A stretch of 64,000 nt of DNA, taken from contig JBEVCD010000026.1 of the NCBI GenBank assembly GCA_040514265.1, forward strand, positions 1 through 64,000. The letters run 5' to 3'. The position numbers and the translations under genes were made by a program. The notes below the pieces were generated by a model. It did not search any database. It was given only the letters and a program-made list of their open reading frames with translations, and was not told the origin of the DNA. This document shows positions 42,721 to 50,193 of this stretch, in pieces; the stretch's first letter is position 1, and each line of letters begins with the position of its first letter. Source of the stretch: WYZ-LMO2 sp040514265 (GTDB taxonomy: Archaea; Halobacteriota; Archaeoglobi; Archaeoglobales; Archaeoglobaceae).

Positions 42721-43464
42721 TTGCTGAAGGGAATCCCGTTCGACTCCCCGCTCTATGAGGTGGACGAGGAGAGAGGAGTAGAGTACAGAAACTGCGAAGC
42801 CATAGTTGGTTTCTTTACAATCAAAGGAGACGTGAGCGATCTTTTACCCGAGGGTCTGAAACCCTACAGCGAGCCCGCTCAGGGTGGTGTTTGGATCTCT
42901 CACTACTCCTTCAGCACACTCGGCGAGTACTACGAGTTTCTGAGCGTGATACAGGTGGAGGACGATAGAGGGGACATGTGTTACTACATACCCTACATCT
43001 ACGTCACAAACGACGCAGCCCTCGCAGCCGGAAGGGAGATAGCCGGAGCGCCGAAGAAGCTCGCGAAGATTGGGTTGGTGAAGGAGTTCGACGTCGTCAT
43101 GGGTTATCTCGAAAGACCGACGGGAAAAAGACTCGTTACTTTCGTGATGAAACCGAGCTTCAGGGCGATGAGCGAGCTGATAGACGTTGTCCTTCCGAAG
43201 CCGACGTACCTGTACTCAGTCCGACACCTTCCGTCCGTGAAGGGCAAGGAGGTCACGCAGCTCGTGAAGTGGTACGCCGACATAGATTTCCACGTCGATC
43301 CGAGGGGGGAGAGGGTAATATTCGCCGGACCTGGAAACGTTACCTACGACTCGCCGTCCGCCGTCGACCCGGTGCACAAGATAGAAGTGGACACATTCAT
43401 GACGGCTCTCTACTTCCAGTTCGACATGAAGCTCGGCTTCGTAGAGGTTCTCAGGGAGTTTTAA
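42721..43464 (+). CDS. Acetoacetate decarboxylase family protein
   Basis: A 247-aa protein with the ADC fold. Its key segment PYIYVTNDAALAAGREIAGAPKKLAKIGL holds the paired lysines of the Schiff-base site. The C-terminal GPGNVTYDSPSAVDPVHKIEV is also family-like. TTG 42721 is chosen because GGAGGTGA at 42708-42715 precedes it by 5 nt. The TTG at 42697 would overlap the previous gene and lacks a site. Family members include non-decarboxylating hydratase-like enzymes, so the reaction is uncertain. Confidence 0.85.
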   Translation: MLKGIPFDSPLYEVDEERGVEYRNCEAIVGFFTIKGDVSDLLPEGLKPYSEPAQGGVWISHYSFSTLGEYYEFLSVIQVEDDRGDMCYYIPYIYVTNDAALAAGREIAGAPKKLAKIGLVKEFDVVMGYLERPTGKRLVTFVMKPSFRAMSELIDVVLPKPTYLYSVRHLPSVKGKEVTQLVKWYADIDFHVDPRGERVIFAGPGNVTYDSPSAVDPVHKIEVDTFMTALYFQFDMKLGFVEVLREF

Positions 43465-43519
43465 CACCCAAATTTTTGTTTCTGGGATCTCAAATTATCG
43501 AGGGATTTGCGTTGAGTAA

Positions 43520-43592
43520 TGGGCTCGCCCGGATTCGAACCGGGGACCTTCGCCTCGTCAAGGCGACGTCATAACCGCTAGACCACGAGCCC
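43520..43592 (-). tRNA. tRNA-Val (GAC anticodon)
   Basis: On the minus strand the acceptor stem is GGGCTCG/CGAGCCC with discriminator A at 43520. The anticodon arm TCGCC-TTGACGA-GGCGA gives GAC, and the T arm is CCCGG-TTCGAAT-CCGGG. The length is 73 nt and CCA is not encoded. Its 5' end faces the AT-rich remnant of an integrated element. Confidence 0.96.
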
Positions 43593-43737
43593 TCAATAAG
43601 AGGAGTTTTGCTGACATATGAATTTTGCGGTCTCTTGAGCAGGCGTGTTAACTTAAGGGCAAAAGCTTATTTTGCTTAGAATTAAAGAAAATAAATCTTA
43701 GCAGAAAAACAATAGTAAACAGATTCTGAAGATTTAA

Positions 43738-43920
43738 TTTGCAAAATATCTAAGAAAATGGAACTTCTTAATCTTGAACGGAGTTCCGGAATCAGTAGCA
43801 GATTTCATTCAGGGAAGAGTTTCAATTACGGTTGGATCAATGCATTACTTAGCTAAAGTTAAACAAGCAGATGAATGGTGTTCGAGAGTTGTTGATAAGT
43901 TAGTAAAATTATTTGATTGA
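43738..43920 (+). pseudogene. 3' fragment of an archaeal tyrosine integrase
   Basis: A 60-residue open stretch follows a stop codon. It reads FAKYLRKWNFLILNGVPESV, ADFIQGRVSITVGSMHYLA and ends at a natural stop. The GVPESVADFIQGR...HYL pattern is the C-terminal catalytic region (with the motif leading to the active-site Tyr) of SSV/pNOB8-type archaeal integrases. No N-terminal part is found in the window. It is either int(C) left by an integrated element or a decayed gene. The surrounding 43593-44058 holds no other gene that I can see. Confidence 0.8.
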
Positions 43921-44058
43921 TTTTTATTTTTCTTGAGTGTATATCTCGGAAGTGAATATAGGAATTCACAGCAATTTAAGACATTTTGAATTTATAAAAA
44001 ACATCTGAAATAAAAAAGTTTGACAAATTTATATTTGATTTTTAGCAAAATTGTTTCC

Positions 44059-44700
44059 ATGACTACATTCGAGGAGGAAGTTCTGGAGAGATATTTCAAC
44101 CTTAAAGGTTATTTCACAATAAAGAATATCGTTTACAGCTCCCCAGCAAGGAGAAGAGGAGGAAAAGGTAGAGGAGAAATTGATTTAGTCGCCGTAAAGC
44201 TTGAAAACGGTAGGGTTAAAGAAGCAAAAAGAGTAGAGGTAGGTGTTAGCATCTCAGGATGCTTTCCCTTTATCGATAAGAGTGGAAAAGCTGACGAGAT
44301 AAGAAGGATGATTAAAAAATTCTTCTCCAAGGGTGCTGAGAAAAAGCTACAAGAACTTGGAATCGTAGAATGTGAAAATTGGTTTATAACCAGTAAATTC
44401 TGCCACAATGTCATCGAGAAAATTGAAGGAAGATTGAACGAATTTAATCTTTCGAATGAACTGAGAGTGAAGCTTCTGGATATAAAGATGGAAAACGGTT
44501 CGGTGATTGTAAAAATCGAATACCAACCCGAAGATTCCGAAATCGAAATAGACGGTGTGAGGACTATAAAGATAATGGAGTTCGAAAAAATTTTAGATGA
44601 GTTAAGAGATATTCTCAAGAAGGGAGGTTTATCGAAAAAGTACTTCCCTGATATTATCATGAGAGCAATTCAACATATGTTTGCTAAATATGAACATTAG
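44059..44700 (+). CDS. PD-(D/E)XK nuclease-like hypothetical protein
   Basis: A 213-aa protein in AT-rich DNA. Its N-terminal region (FNLKGYFTIKNIVYSS...GRGEIDLVAVKL...KRVEVGVS) fits the core of a PD-(D/E)XK nuclease: EID about residue 40, followed by a VEV strand. The rest is helical with no match I recognise. Such proteins are common in archaeal viruses and plasmids. ATG 44059 is preferred over the frame-extended start; TTTATATTTG at about 44026-44035 is a possible TATA box. Confidence 0.65.
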   Translation: MTTFEEEVLERYFNLKGYFTIKNIVYSSPARRRGGKGRGEIDLVAVKLENGRVKEAKRVEVGVSISGCFPFIDKSGKADEIRRMIKKFFSKGAEKKLQELGIVECENWFITSKFCHNVIEKIEGRLNEFNLSNELRVKLLDIKMENGSVIVKIEYQPEDSEIEIDGVRTIKIMEFEKILDELRDILKKGGLSKKYFPDIIMRAIQHMFAKYEH

Positions 44701-44724
44701 GAAGTCACAGCAATTTAAGACAAT

Positions 44725-44943
44725 TCAAATTTTATAATTCAATAACATCTTTTTCTTTCTCTTCTTTTTTAGGACATACTCAACTATTCTCAGGAATTCT
44801 TCTTCACTCAACATTCTAGCTCCTTCATCGCAGTTCAATCCAGTTATTTCCTCTATTATCCTATCAATCTCTTTTCTATCTTTGTGAGTTGTTAAATTAA
44901 GTAATCCGTATTTCTCAAGCAATCTTCTAACAACTATGCTCAT
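44725..44943 (-). CDS. Small hypothetical protein (mobile-element type)
   Basis: I recognise no family. The 72-aa protein is helical and charged (VVRRLLEKYGLLNLTTH, RKEIDRIIEEITGL, EEFLRIVEYVLKKKRKKKML) with a basic C-terminus. It lies in the AT-rich element remnant. A 50-bp divergent gap separates it from the next plus-strand gene. Confidence 0.6.
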   Translation of the reverse strand: MSIVVRRLLEKYGLLNLTTHKDRKEIDRIIEEITGLNCDEGARMLSEEEFLRIVEYVLKKKRKKKMLLNYKI

Positions 44944-44993
44944 TACTCAAAATCTCGGATAAAACCTATATAGAGATTTCCGAACTTATAAAG

Positions 44994-45239
44994 ATGAAAG
45001 AGATAGTGGAAATCGAAAGATTCCTGGGACTGAGCTTGATAATCTTCGGAACATTCTTAATCCTAGCTGGAATCATCGTTTACTTGTTACCTCAATTGGA
45101 GAAAGCTAAGATAACTGAAATTGTGGAAAATCCTTTGATAATCCTACCGATAAAGAGGGATGGATTTCTGATAGGATTCTCTCCTTTGATATTCTTGATT
45201 CTGCTGATCGCTTACTTGATCTTTTATCTGAGATCTTGA
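44994..45239 (+). CDS. Small two-helix membrane protein
   Basis: An 81-aa protein with two hydrophobic segments (LGLSLIIFGTFLILAGIIVYLL and SPLIFLILLIAYLIFYL) separated by a loop with ILPIKRDGFLIGFSP. Similar small proteins with an IKRDGF loop occur in other archaea. Function is unknown. It starts near an AGATGAAAG site in the element remnant. Confidence 0.7.
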   Translation: MKEIVEIERFLGLSLIIFGTFLILAGIIVYLLPQLEKAKITEIVENPLIILPIKRDGFLIGFSPLIFLILLIAYLIFYLRS

Positions 45240-45369
45240 TCGCGTAAACCGTCAAAGAGATTAGGAAGGCTAGATTTCCGATTAACATTCCGATTGAAAA
45301 GGGTCCAACATGTGGTCACGTCTCAGGATTTACCAAAAACTTAATATTGAATAAAAATTTGTTGGGTGC

Positions 45370-46194
45370 ATGGAGGTTGATAGGCTGGATATTGTGATTC
45401 TTTCAGACAACAGTGTTAACAAGCCGGGAAAGTTCAAAGCGGAATACGGATTTTCCGCCTACCTGAAAGTTGTTGGTGAACACGAGCTCGGAATCCTTTT
45501 TGACACTGGATGCGGTTTGGTGATTGAAGATAACATGCTCGAAGCTGGAATATGCTGGGAAGATGTGGATTACGTGTTGCTGAGCCACAGACACTTCGAC
45601 CACACTGGCGGATTGCTTAAAGTCGTTGAGAACTGTAAAGCTCCAATAATAGCCCATCCAGACGTATTTAGACCTAACTTCCTCTGGATGAGGGGAAGGA
45701 TGATCGAGGCATCGATGCCCTACACGAAGACACAGCTTGAAGCTAAGGGAGCTAGATTCGTGCTTACGAGGGAAGCAATCAGGCTGATGGAAGGAGTGTT
45801 TTTTGGCGGGGAGATCCCGAGAGTCAGCGGAGAAAAGACGGGAGAGTTCTTCACTCTCGAGAATGGAAAGATAGTTAGGGATGAAATGCTCGACGATACA
45901 GCAATTTTTGTTAAGACGAAGAGGGGAGGAGTTGTGCTTACGGGCTGCGCCCATTCTGGAATCATCAACACAGTTCTAAGGGGAAAGGAGTTGCTGGGAG
46001 ATATTTATGCAGTGCTCGGTGGCTTTCACCTAATGTTCTCATCTCCGCAGGATGCTGAGAGGGTGATGGAAAGGGTTTTGAGAGATACTAACCTCGCCTC
46101 TCCACTACACTGTTCTGGCAGCGTTGCGCAGAGCTACGCAATGAAGCTTGGGAAGTATCTCGAACTCAGTATTGGGGCAAAGGTCAGCTTTTAG
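45370..46194 (+). CDS. MBL-fold metallo-hydrolase (COG1237-like)
   Basis: A 274-aa metallo-beta-lactamase-fold protein. It has GILFDTGCGLVIEDNM, the zinc motif SHRHFDHTGGLL, AHPDVF, TGCAHSGIINT and GGFHLM near the C-terminus. The layout fits COG1237, proteins related to a dihydropterin-forming phosphate synthase near methanopterin metabolism, but the reaction is not proven. It is more GC-rich than its neighbours, so it may be host DNA or separate cargo within the AT-rich region. Confidence 0.88.
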   Translation: MEVDRLDIVILSDNSVNKPGKFKAEYGFSAYLKVVGEHELGILFDTGCGLVIEDNMLEAGICWEDVDYVLLSHRHFDHTGGLLKVVENCKAPIIAHPDVFRPNFLWMRGRMIEASMPYTKTQLEAKGARFVLTREAIRLMEGVFFGGEIPRVSGEKTGEFFTLENGKIVRDEMLDDTAIFVKTKRGGVVLTGCAHSGIINTVLRGKELLGDIYAVLGGFHLMFSSPQDAERVMERVLRDTNLASPLHCSGSVAQSYAMKLGKYLELSIGAKVSF

Positions 46195-46433
46195 AGACTC
46201 TTAGATCTCCAATCAAAATTCTCCTTCGGATACATTACCTTCTTATTATTGCTATAGGCACTGATTTTTCTTTCCATTGTTGAAACATAATTGTNNNNNN
46301 NNNNCTAAAATAAAACAATTAACAGTAATAAGATAATAATCCACTTCGATTTATGTTGATGGGTCTTACCAAAATGAGAGCCTTTATAAGCGCTTTAACT
46401 TTTCAAGAATTTCTGTTAGGGTTTTTTTCTTCT
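46195..46433. other. AT-rich gene-free stretch with assembly gap
   Basis: I see no gene here. It contains ten N at 46295-46304, a scaffold join or unresolved region, so content may be missing or mis-ordered at this point. Confidence 0.8.
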
Positions 46434-46685
46434 TTATACGTCTTTTTGACTATTTTTCTCTCTCTTTAAAATCTTCTCTAAGACATCTATTACTGATATC
46501 TCAGCAAATACTTCAAAATCTAAAATAAGTTCAATATAATAATCCTCTAATCCAATAAAGCTGACATAACAAACAAATATTAAAATCCACCTCTTCTCTA
46601 TAGCACTTTGTCCTCTTAAACGGATCATAGATGCAAACTTCTGGTATAGTTTCAGTAGAGTTTTTATTAAATTAAACCTTTCCAA
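46434..46685 (-). CDS. Hypothetical ORF, doubtful
   Basis: An 83-aa ORF starting with TTG and rich in Ile, Leu and Lys, with a hydrophobic middle (WILIFVCYVSFIGLEDYYIELILDF). It could be a small protein of the integrated element. In DNA this AT-rich an open frame of this size can be chance. There is no clear ribosome-binding site. Confidence 0.3.
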   Translation of the reverse strand: MERFNLIKTLLKLYQKFASMIRLRGQSAIEKRWILIFVCYVSFIGLEDYYIELILDFEVFAEISVIDVLEKILKREKNSQKDV

Positions 46686-46849
46686 AGATACAGCGATACT
46701 AAGTTAGACAGATTGTTTAATGCGTAAGGAAATCAAGCAACACAATATTTATATAATCAGAGCGATAAACAATTTTTATATCAGATCATAAGACTCACGA
46801 AAAGTTTTCAAGATTCTTCGGATTGGACTCATCAAGGGTAGATGATTTA

Positions 46850-47035
46850 ATGGACGAACCTTACAAGGTGTTAGGCAGAAAGCATAGAATACTAAGACAC
46901 GATCCAGCTTTTATAGCATGTCTGAGCTTGGATAGGGGATTAGAGGAGGGATTGAAGGCTTATCTCCATCTTATCCTGGATGAGGATAAGACTCTTTCAA
47001 GACTCTTTAGGGTGATAGAAGATGTTGAAGTGTGA
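46850..47035 (+). CDS. Small hypothetical protein of mobile-element type
   Basis: A 61-aa protein (ATG 46850; TTG 46823 would add nine residues). It has LGRKHRILRHDPAFIACLSLDRG, then a helix GLKAYLHLILDEDKTL. The HRxxxHD segment recalls small proteins seen next to archaeal integrated elements. It overlaps the zinc-finger gene by 14 bp, so they share a message. Confidence 0.55.
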   Translation: MDEPYKVLGRKHRILRHDPAFIACLSLDRGLEEGLKAYLHLILDEDKTLSRLFRVIEDVEV

Positions 47036-47468
47036 GATATGCGGTAAGGAGTTCAAGAATAAGAGGGCTTTGGGTTCTCACATGCACTACGTTCATAAAG
47101 ATAAGGGGGAGAAAGGGGATAGAGAGCCTATTGATTTGAAGGAGAAATTGATCGAGATACTAAGGGACTTTAAAGTTGTAAGAGGTGCGAATACTATTGT
47201 TGACATATTCTTTGAGCTGGGAGGTAACGATCTGAGAAAGCTTGACGAATTATTAAGGTTGAACGGAGTGTCAGCACCAATTAGAAAGCTGGTAATCGAG
47301 AGGTACGCTCAGATAGCAGGACTGGAGATACCGAAGAACATAAGTGAGAAGGAAGAGGATTATGAAGAGTCTGAGTTTTTGAGAGTCTACGATATACTTG
47401 CCAAGAGAGGATTACAAGATCTGCTGATCGAAGATCTCAAGATGAGGATAGAGGAGAGAAAGAGCTAG
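47022..47468 (+). CDS. C2H2 zinc-finger protein of archaeal virus/plasmid type
   Basis: A 148-aa protein. Residues 4-25 form one C2H2 finger (CEICGKEFKNKRALGSHMHYVH, spacing C-x2-C-x12-H-x4-H). The rest is charged and helical (EKLIEILRDFKVVRGANTIVDIFFELGGNDLRKLDELLRLNG). Single-finger proteins of this form are typical of crenarchaeal and euryarchaeal viruses and integrated elements. It lies just left of tRNA-Leu. Confidence 0.8.
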   Translation: MLKCEICGKEFKNKRALGSHMHYVHKDKGEKGDREPIDLKEKLIEILRDFKVVRGANTIVDIFFELGGNDLRKLDELLRLNGVSAPIRKLVIERYAQIAGLEIPKNISEKEEDYEESEFLRVYDILAKRGLQDLLIEDLKMRIEERKS

Positions 47469-47526
47469 AGAATTAGGGATTGATATTAGCTCAATTTTGG
47501 AAGAGGAGATTAAAGAAACTATTTCA

Positions 47527-47609
47527 TGCGGGGGGAGGGATTCGAACCCTCGAACCCCTACGGGACCGGACCCTGAATCCGGCGCCTTTGTCCACTCGGC
47601 AACCCCCGC
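47527..47609 (-). tRNA. tRNA-Leu (CAG anticodon)
   Basis: On the minus strand the acceptor stem is GCGGGGG/CCCCCGC with discriminator A at 47527. The D arm starts TTGCCGAGTGG, the anticodon arm CCGGA-TTCAGGG-TCCGG gives CAG, the variable arm is long, and the T loop is TTCGAAT. It has 83 nt and CCA is not encoded. Its 3' end faces the element remnant, the usual side for integrase attachment sites. Confidence 0.96.
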
Positions 47610-47648
47610 AGGAGTCTTTTAAAAGCTACAGGGCGTAGCTTATAAGCT

Positions 47649-49508
47649 TTACGCGACGGAAATCTTGTCCCTTATTTTCGCCATCAGCTGCTGCTTTTTG
47701 ATACCGTCCTGGAGCGCGTGCTGAAGAACCTCCTCTATTCTAGAAACCGGGATGATCTCTATCCTGTCCTCGTGCTCCGCGTCGAGCATAACATCGTCGA
47801 GGTTATCCCGCGGGATTATGACTTTCTTGAGACCAGCCTGTATGGCCGCCTCTATCTTCTGCGTCACCCCGCCAACTGGGAGAACGTCGCCCTTAACCGA
47901 CAAGCTGCCCGTCATGGCTACCGACTGGTCGACAGGTATTCCCTCCAGAGCGGAAATTACAGCTGTAGCTATGCTTATGCTCGCCGAGTCGCCCTCCACG
48001 CCGTCGTGAGTTCCGACGAACTGTATGTGAACGTCCATGTCGGAGAGGTCCTTTCCGGAGTACTTCTTTATTATCGCCGAGACGTTGGCTACGGCTTCCC
48101 TCGCTATCTCCTGAAGTCTGCCTGTCGCTATCACCCGCCCCTCGTTCTTGCTCATAGAAGGCGTAACTTCGGCTATTATCGGAAGCACTATGCCCGCCGA
48201 CTCGCCTATTACGGCGAGTCCGTTAACTCTGCCGACCTCGTAGCCCTCGGTTAAGAACAACCTGTAGTCCCTCCTCCTCTCTATGTACCTGTCGGCTATC
48301 TGCTCCTCGATCGTCTTCGCTATCTTCTTCGCCTTAAGCACGTGTTCGAGCCTCACGACGTTCGAACCCTCGCTCAGCGCTATGTCACCAGCTGTTCTGA
48401 CAATTCCGCCGAGCTCTCGCAGCCTGAGCGTCAGGTGTCCCCTCCTTCCAGCCCTGCGGCGCGCCTCCTTGATTATTTCAGCTACGGCGTACTTGTCGAA
48501 GTGCGGAATCTTGCCGTCCCTCACGACTTCCTGAGCGACGAACCTCACGAGCTTCCTTCTGTTCTCAGGCGTGTCGGGCATCGTGTCGTTCATGTATACC
48601 TCGTAACCGTAGCCCTCTATCCTGCTCCTCAAAGCCGGATGCATGCCCATGAGGGCGTCGAGGTTTCCTGCGGCGACCAGAATGAAGTCGCACGGCACGG
48701 GCTCGGTTCGCACCATCGCACCGCTGCTCCTCTCCGACTGACCGGTTATCGGAAACTTCTTTTCCTGCATAGCCGTTAGAAGCTTCTGCTGCGACTCTAT
48801 CGTGAGCGTGTTGATCTCGTCGATGTAGAGCACGCCCTTGTGAGCTCTGTGTATCGCTCCGGCTTCCACTCTCTCGTGGGCTGGCGTTTCCAGTCCGCCG
48901 CTCTGGAATGGGTCGTGTCTGACATCTCCGAACAGTGCCCCGGCATGGGCGCCGGTCGCGTCCTCGAAGGGAGCGGTCTCGCGCTCGCTGTTGTCGACGA
49001 GGAGCTTCGGTATGTTCCTCTCCTCGCGCGGAATGAAGTAACGGGCGAGCATGAGGAGCAGTATAGCCGCTATTATGCCCCAGATTATGTTCTCTCCCGT
49101 AATTATTGTGTAGCCGATGATCAGGAAGACCAGCGTGAAGAGGAGGAAGTTTCTAGCCTGAGCTCTGCGCATAGCTTCCTCCTTGTAGGCTTCGACGATC
49201 TCCCTTCCTTTGCCAGCCGGAACGACTCTTACTTTCGGCTGGTTCGGGTCCTGCGGGTTGGGATAAACCAGTATGTCCTCAAGCTCCTCCTTTGGAAGGA
49301 GCTCAGCCATAGCCTTTGCAAGCATGGACTTTCCTGTCCCCGGTGAGCCTATCAGCAGCACGTGCCTCCGCTGCACGGCGGCTTTCCTTATCGCCTCGAC
49401 CGCGTGATCCTGACCTATAACCTGATCTATCAACCTTTTTGGAACCTCTATTTCGGCTGTGGTTTCGAAATCCAGCCCACCCAGCAGTTCCCTTATATCT
49501 TCGCTCAT
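47649..49508 (-). CDS. lonB: Membrane-anchored LonB protease
   Basis: A 619-aa AAA+ serine protease of the archaeal LonB type. Walker A is GSPGTGKS (residues 54-61). Two membrane helices (about 115-160) sit inside the AAA+ domain, as in all archaeal LonB. Walker B is LYIDEIN. The C-terminal protease domain has catalytic Ser in EGDSAS and Lys in TQKIEAAI. It degrades misfolded and regulatory proteins at the membrane. ATG 49508 is chosen over 49529 because the TATA element at 49535-49544 leaves only a few leader bases. Confidence 0.96.
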   Translation of the reverse strand: MSEDIRELLGGLDFETTAEIEVPKRLIDQVIGQDHAVEAIRKAAVQRRHVLLIGSPGTGKSMLAKAMAELLPKEELEDILVYPNPQDPNQPKVRVVPAGKGREIVEAYKEEAMRRAQARNFLLFTLVFLIIGYTIITGENIIWGIIAAILLLMLARYFIPREERNIPKLLVDNSERETAPFEDATGAHAGALFGDVRHDPFQSGGLETPAHERVEAGAIHRAHKGVLYIDEINTLTIESQQKLLTAMQEKKFPITGQSERSSGAMVRTEPVPCDFILVAAGNLDALMGMHPALRSRIEGYGYEVYMNDTMPDTPENRRKLVRFVAQEVVRDGKIPHFDKYAVAEIIKEARRRAGRRGHLTLRLRELGGIVRTAGDIALSEGSNVVRLEHVLKAKKIAKTIEEQIADRYIERRRDYRLFLTEGYEVGRVNGLAVIGESAGIVLPIIAEVTPSMSKNEGRVIATGRLQEIAREAVANVSAIIKKYSGKDLSDMDVHIQFVGTHDGVEGDSASISIATAVISALEGIPVDQSVAMTGSLSVKGDVLPVGGVTQKIEAAIQAGLKKVIIPRDNLDDVMLDAEHEDRIEIIPVSRIEEVLQHALQDGIKKQQLMAKIRDKISVA

Positions 49509-49534
49509 CTCAGATTTAGACTTACACACTGCAG

Positions 49535-49544
49535 AATATATATG
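49535..49544 (-). promoter_or_regulatory. TATA-like element for lonB
   Basis: AATATATATG lies about 30 bp before ATG 49508. It overlaps the stop region of the upstream HTH gene (which ends at 49545), so lonB can be transcribed alone as a nearly leaderless mRNA. Confidence 0.5.
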
Positions 49545-49922
49545 CTACCCCAACCTGCAGTTCTTCAAAAACCAGACTTCGAGCTTCAGACACCTCGAAG
49601 CTTCGCAGTCCTTTTCGAGGCAACCGAAACACGGAGGCAAACCGGAGAACTCCTCGGCTTTCTGCAGTATCGTCCTGAGATCTTCGACTTCCTCCTCCTT
49701 CTCCTCTTCCTCGTATCCGGCTAGAACTATTTTGAACGTCTTTACTCCGTCTACGACGACCTCTATCCTCTTTATCAGTCCCTCCTTTTCGAGCTTTCTC
49801 AATATTCGCGAGCACTTGCTGCTGTCGATGTTCAGCTCCTTCCACAGATCCTTCTGAAGTACCGCACCCTTTTCCTGAAGTATCCGCAGAACTTCCTCGC
49901 GCGTGTCCTTGAATTCCGTCAT
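49545..49922 (-). CDS. Winged-helix regulator with C-terminal cysteine cluster
   Basis: A 125-aa protein. Residues 7-70 form a MarR/Lrp-like winged helix (EVLRILQEKGAVLQKDLWKELNIDSSKCSRILRKLEKEGLI). A Glu-rich linker (71-80) leads to a tail with Cys98, 101, 106, 111 and 122 (C-x2-C-x4-C-x4-C-x10-C). This may hold an iron-sulfur cluster or zinc, as in redox-sensing regulators. It sits between an Lsm gene and lonB, an order I recall from Archaeoglobus fulgidus. The target is unknown. Confidence 0.75.
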   Translation of the reverse strand: MTEFKDTREEVLRILQEKGAVLQKDLWKELNIDSSKCSRILRKLEKEGLIKRIEVVVDGVKTFKIVLAGYEEEEKEEEVEDLRTILQKAEEFSGLPPCFGCLEKDCEASRCLKLEVWFLKNCRLG

Positions 49923-50140
49923 TCTTCGGGCTGGATCAGAACGATGTTGTTACCCCTCAGCACGATTTCTCCGAGATTTCTAACCTTCTCTCCACCCCTG
50001 TACTCGATGGCGCTTGTCAGGTAGAGGTTCATGTAGTCGTCGACACCCTCCAGTCTGCCTACGAGCTGACTCTCCTCGCCCTTCATTTCGACTCTGATGA
50101 TCTTTCCAATCAGCGATCGGACCATCTGGTTTGGCAGCAT
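49919..50140 (-). CDS. Lsm/Sm-like archaeal protein (AF-Sm2-like)
   Basis: A 73-aa Sm-fold protein. It has the Sm1 region (LIGKIIRVEMKGEESQLVGRLEGVDDYMNLYLTSAIEY) with the conserved D-x-x-M-N, and Sm2 (GEIVLRGNNIVLIQ). It is very close to what I recall of A. fulgidus Sm2. It forms a ring that binds U-rich RNA. ATG 50140 is chosen over longer frames because homologs start MLPNQMV. A GTTTTAAATT element at about 50175 may be its TATA box, divergent from the epimerase gene. Confidence 0.93.
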   Translation of the reverse strand: MLPNQMVRSLIGKIIRVEMKGEESQLVGRLEGVDDYMNLYLTSAIEYRGGEKVRNLGEIVLRGNNIVLIQPEE

Positions 50141-50193
50141 GGCGACCACCGACGGAAAAAGTATATTACGACCCAATTTAAAACGTTTTCTCG

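Noticed and set aside
43520..43592. tRNA-Val as the att site of the element
   Set aside because: Its 3' end points away from the element; tRNA-Leu at 47527 faces it and is the better candidate.
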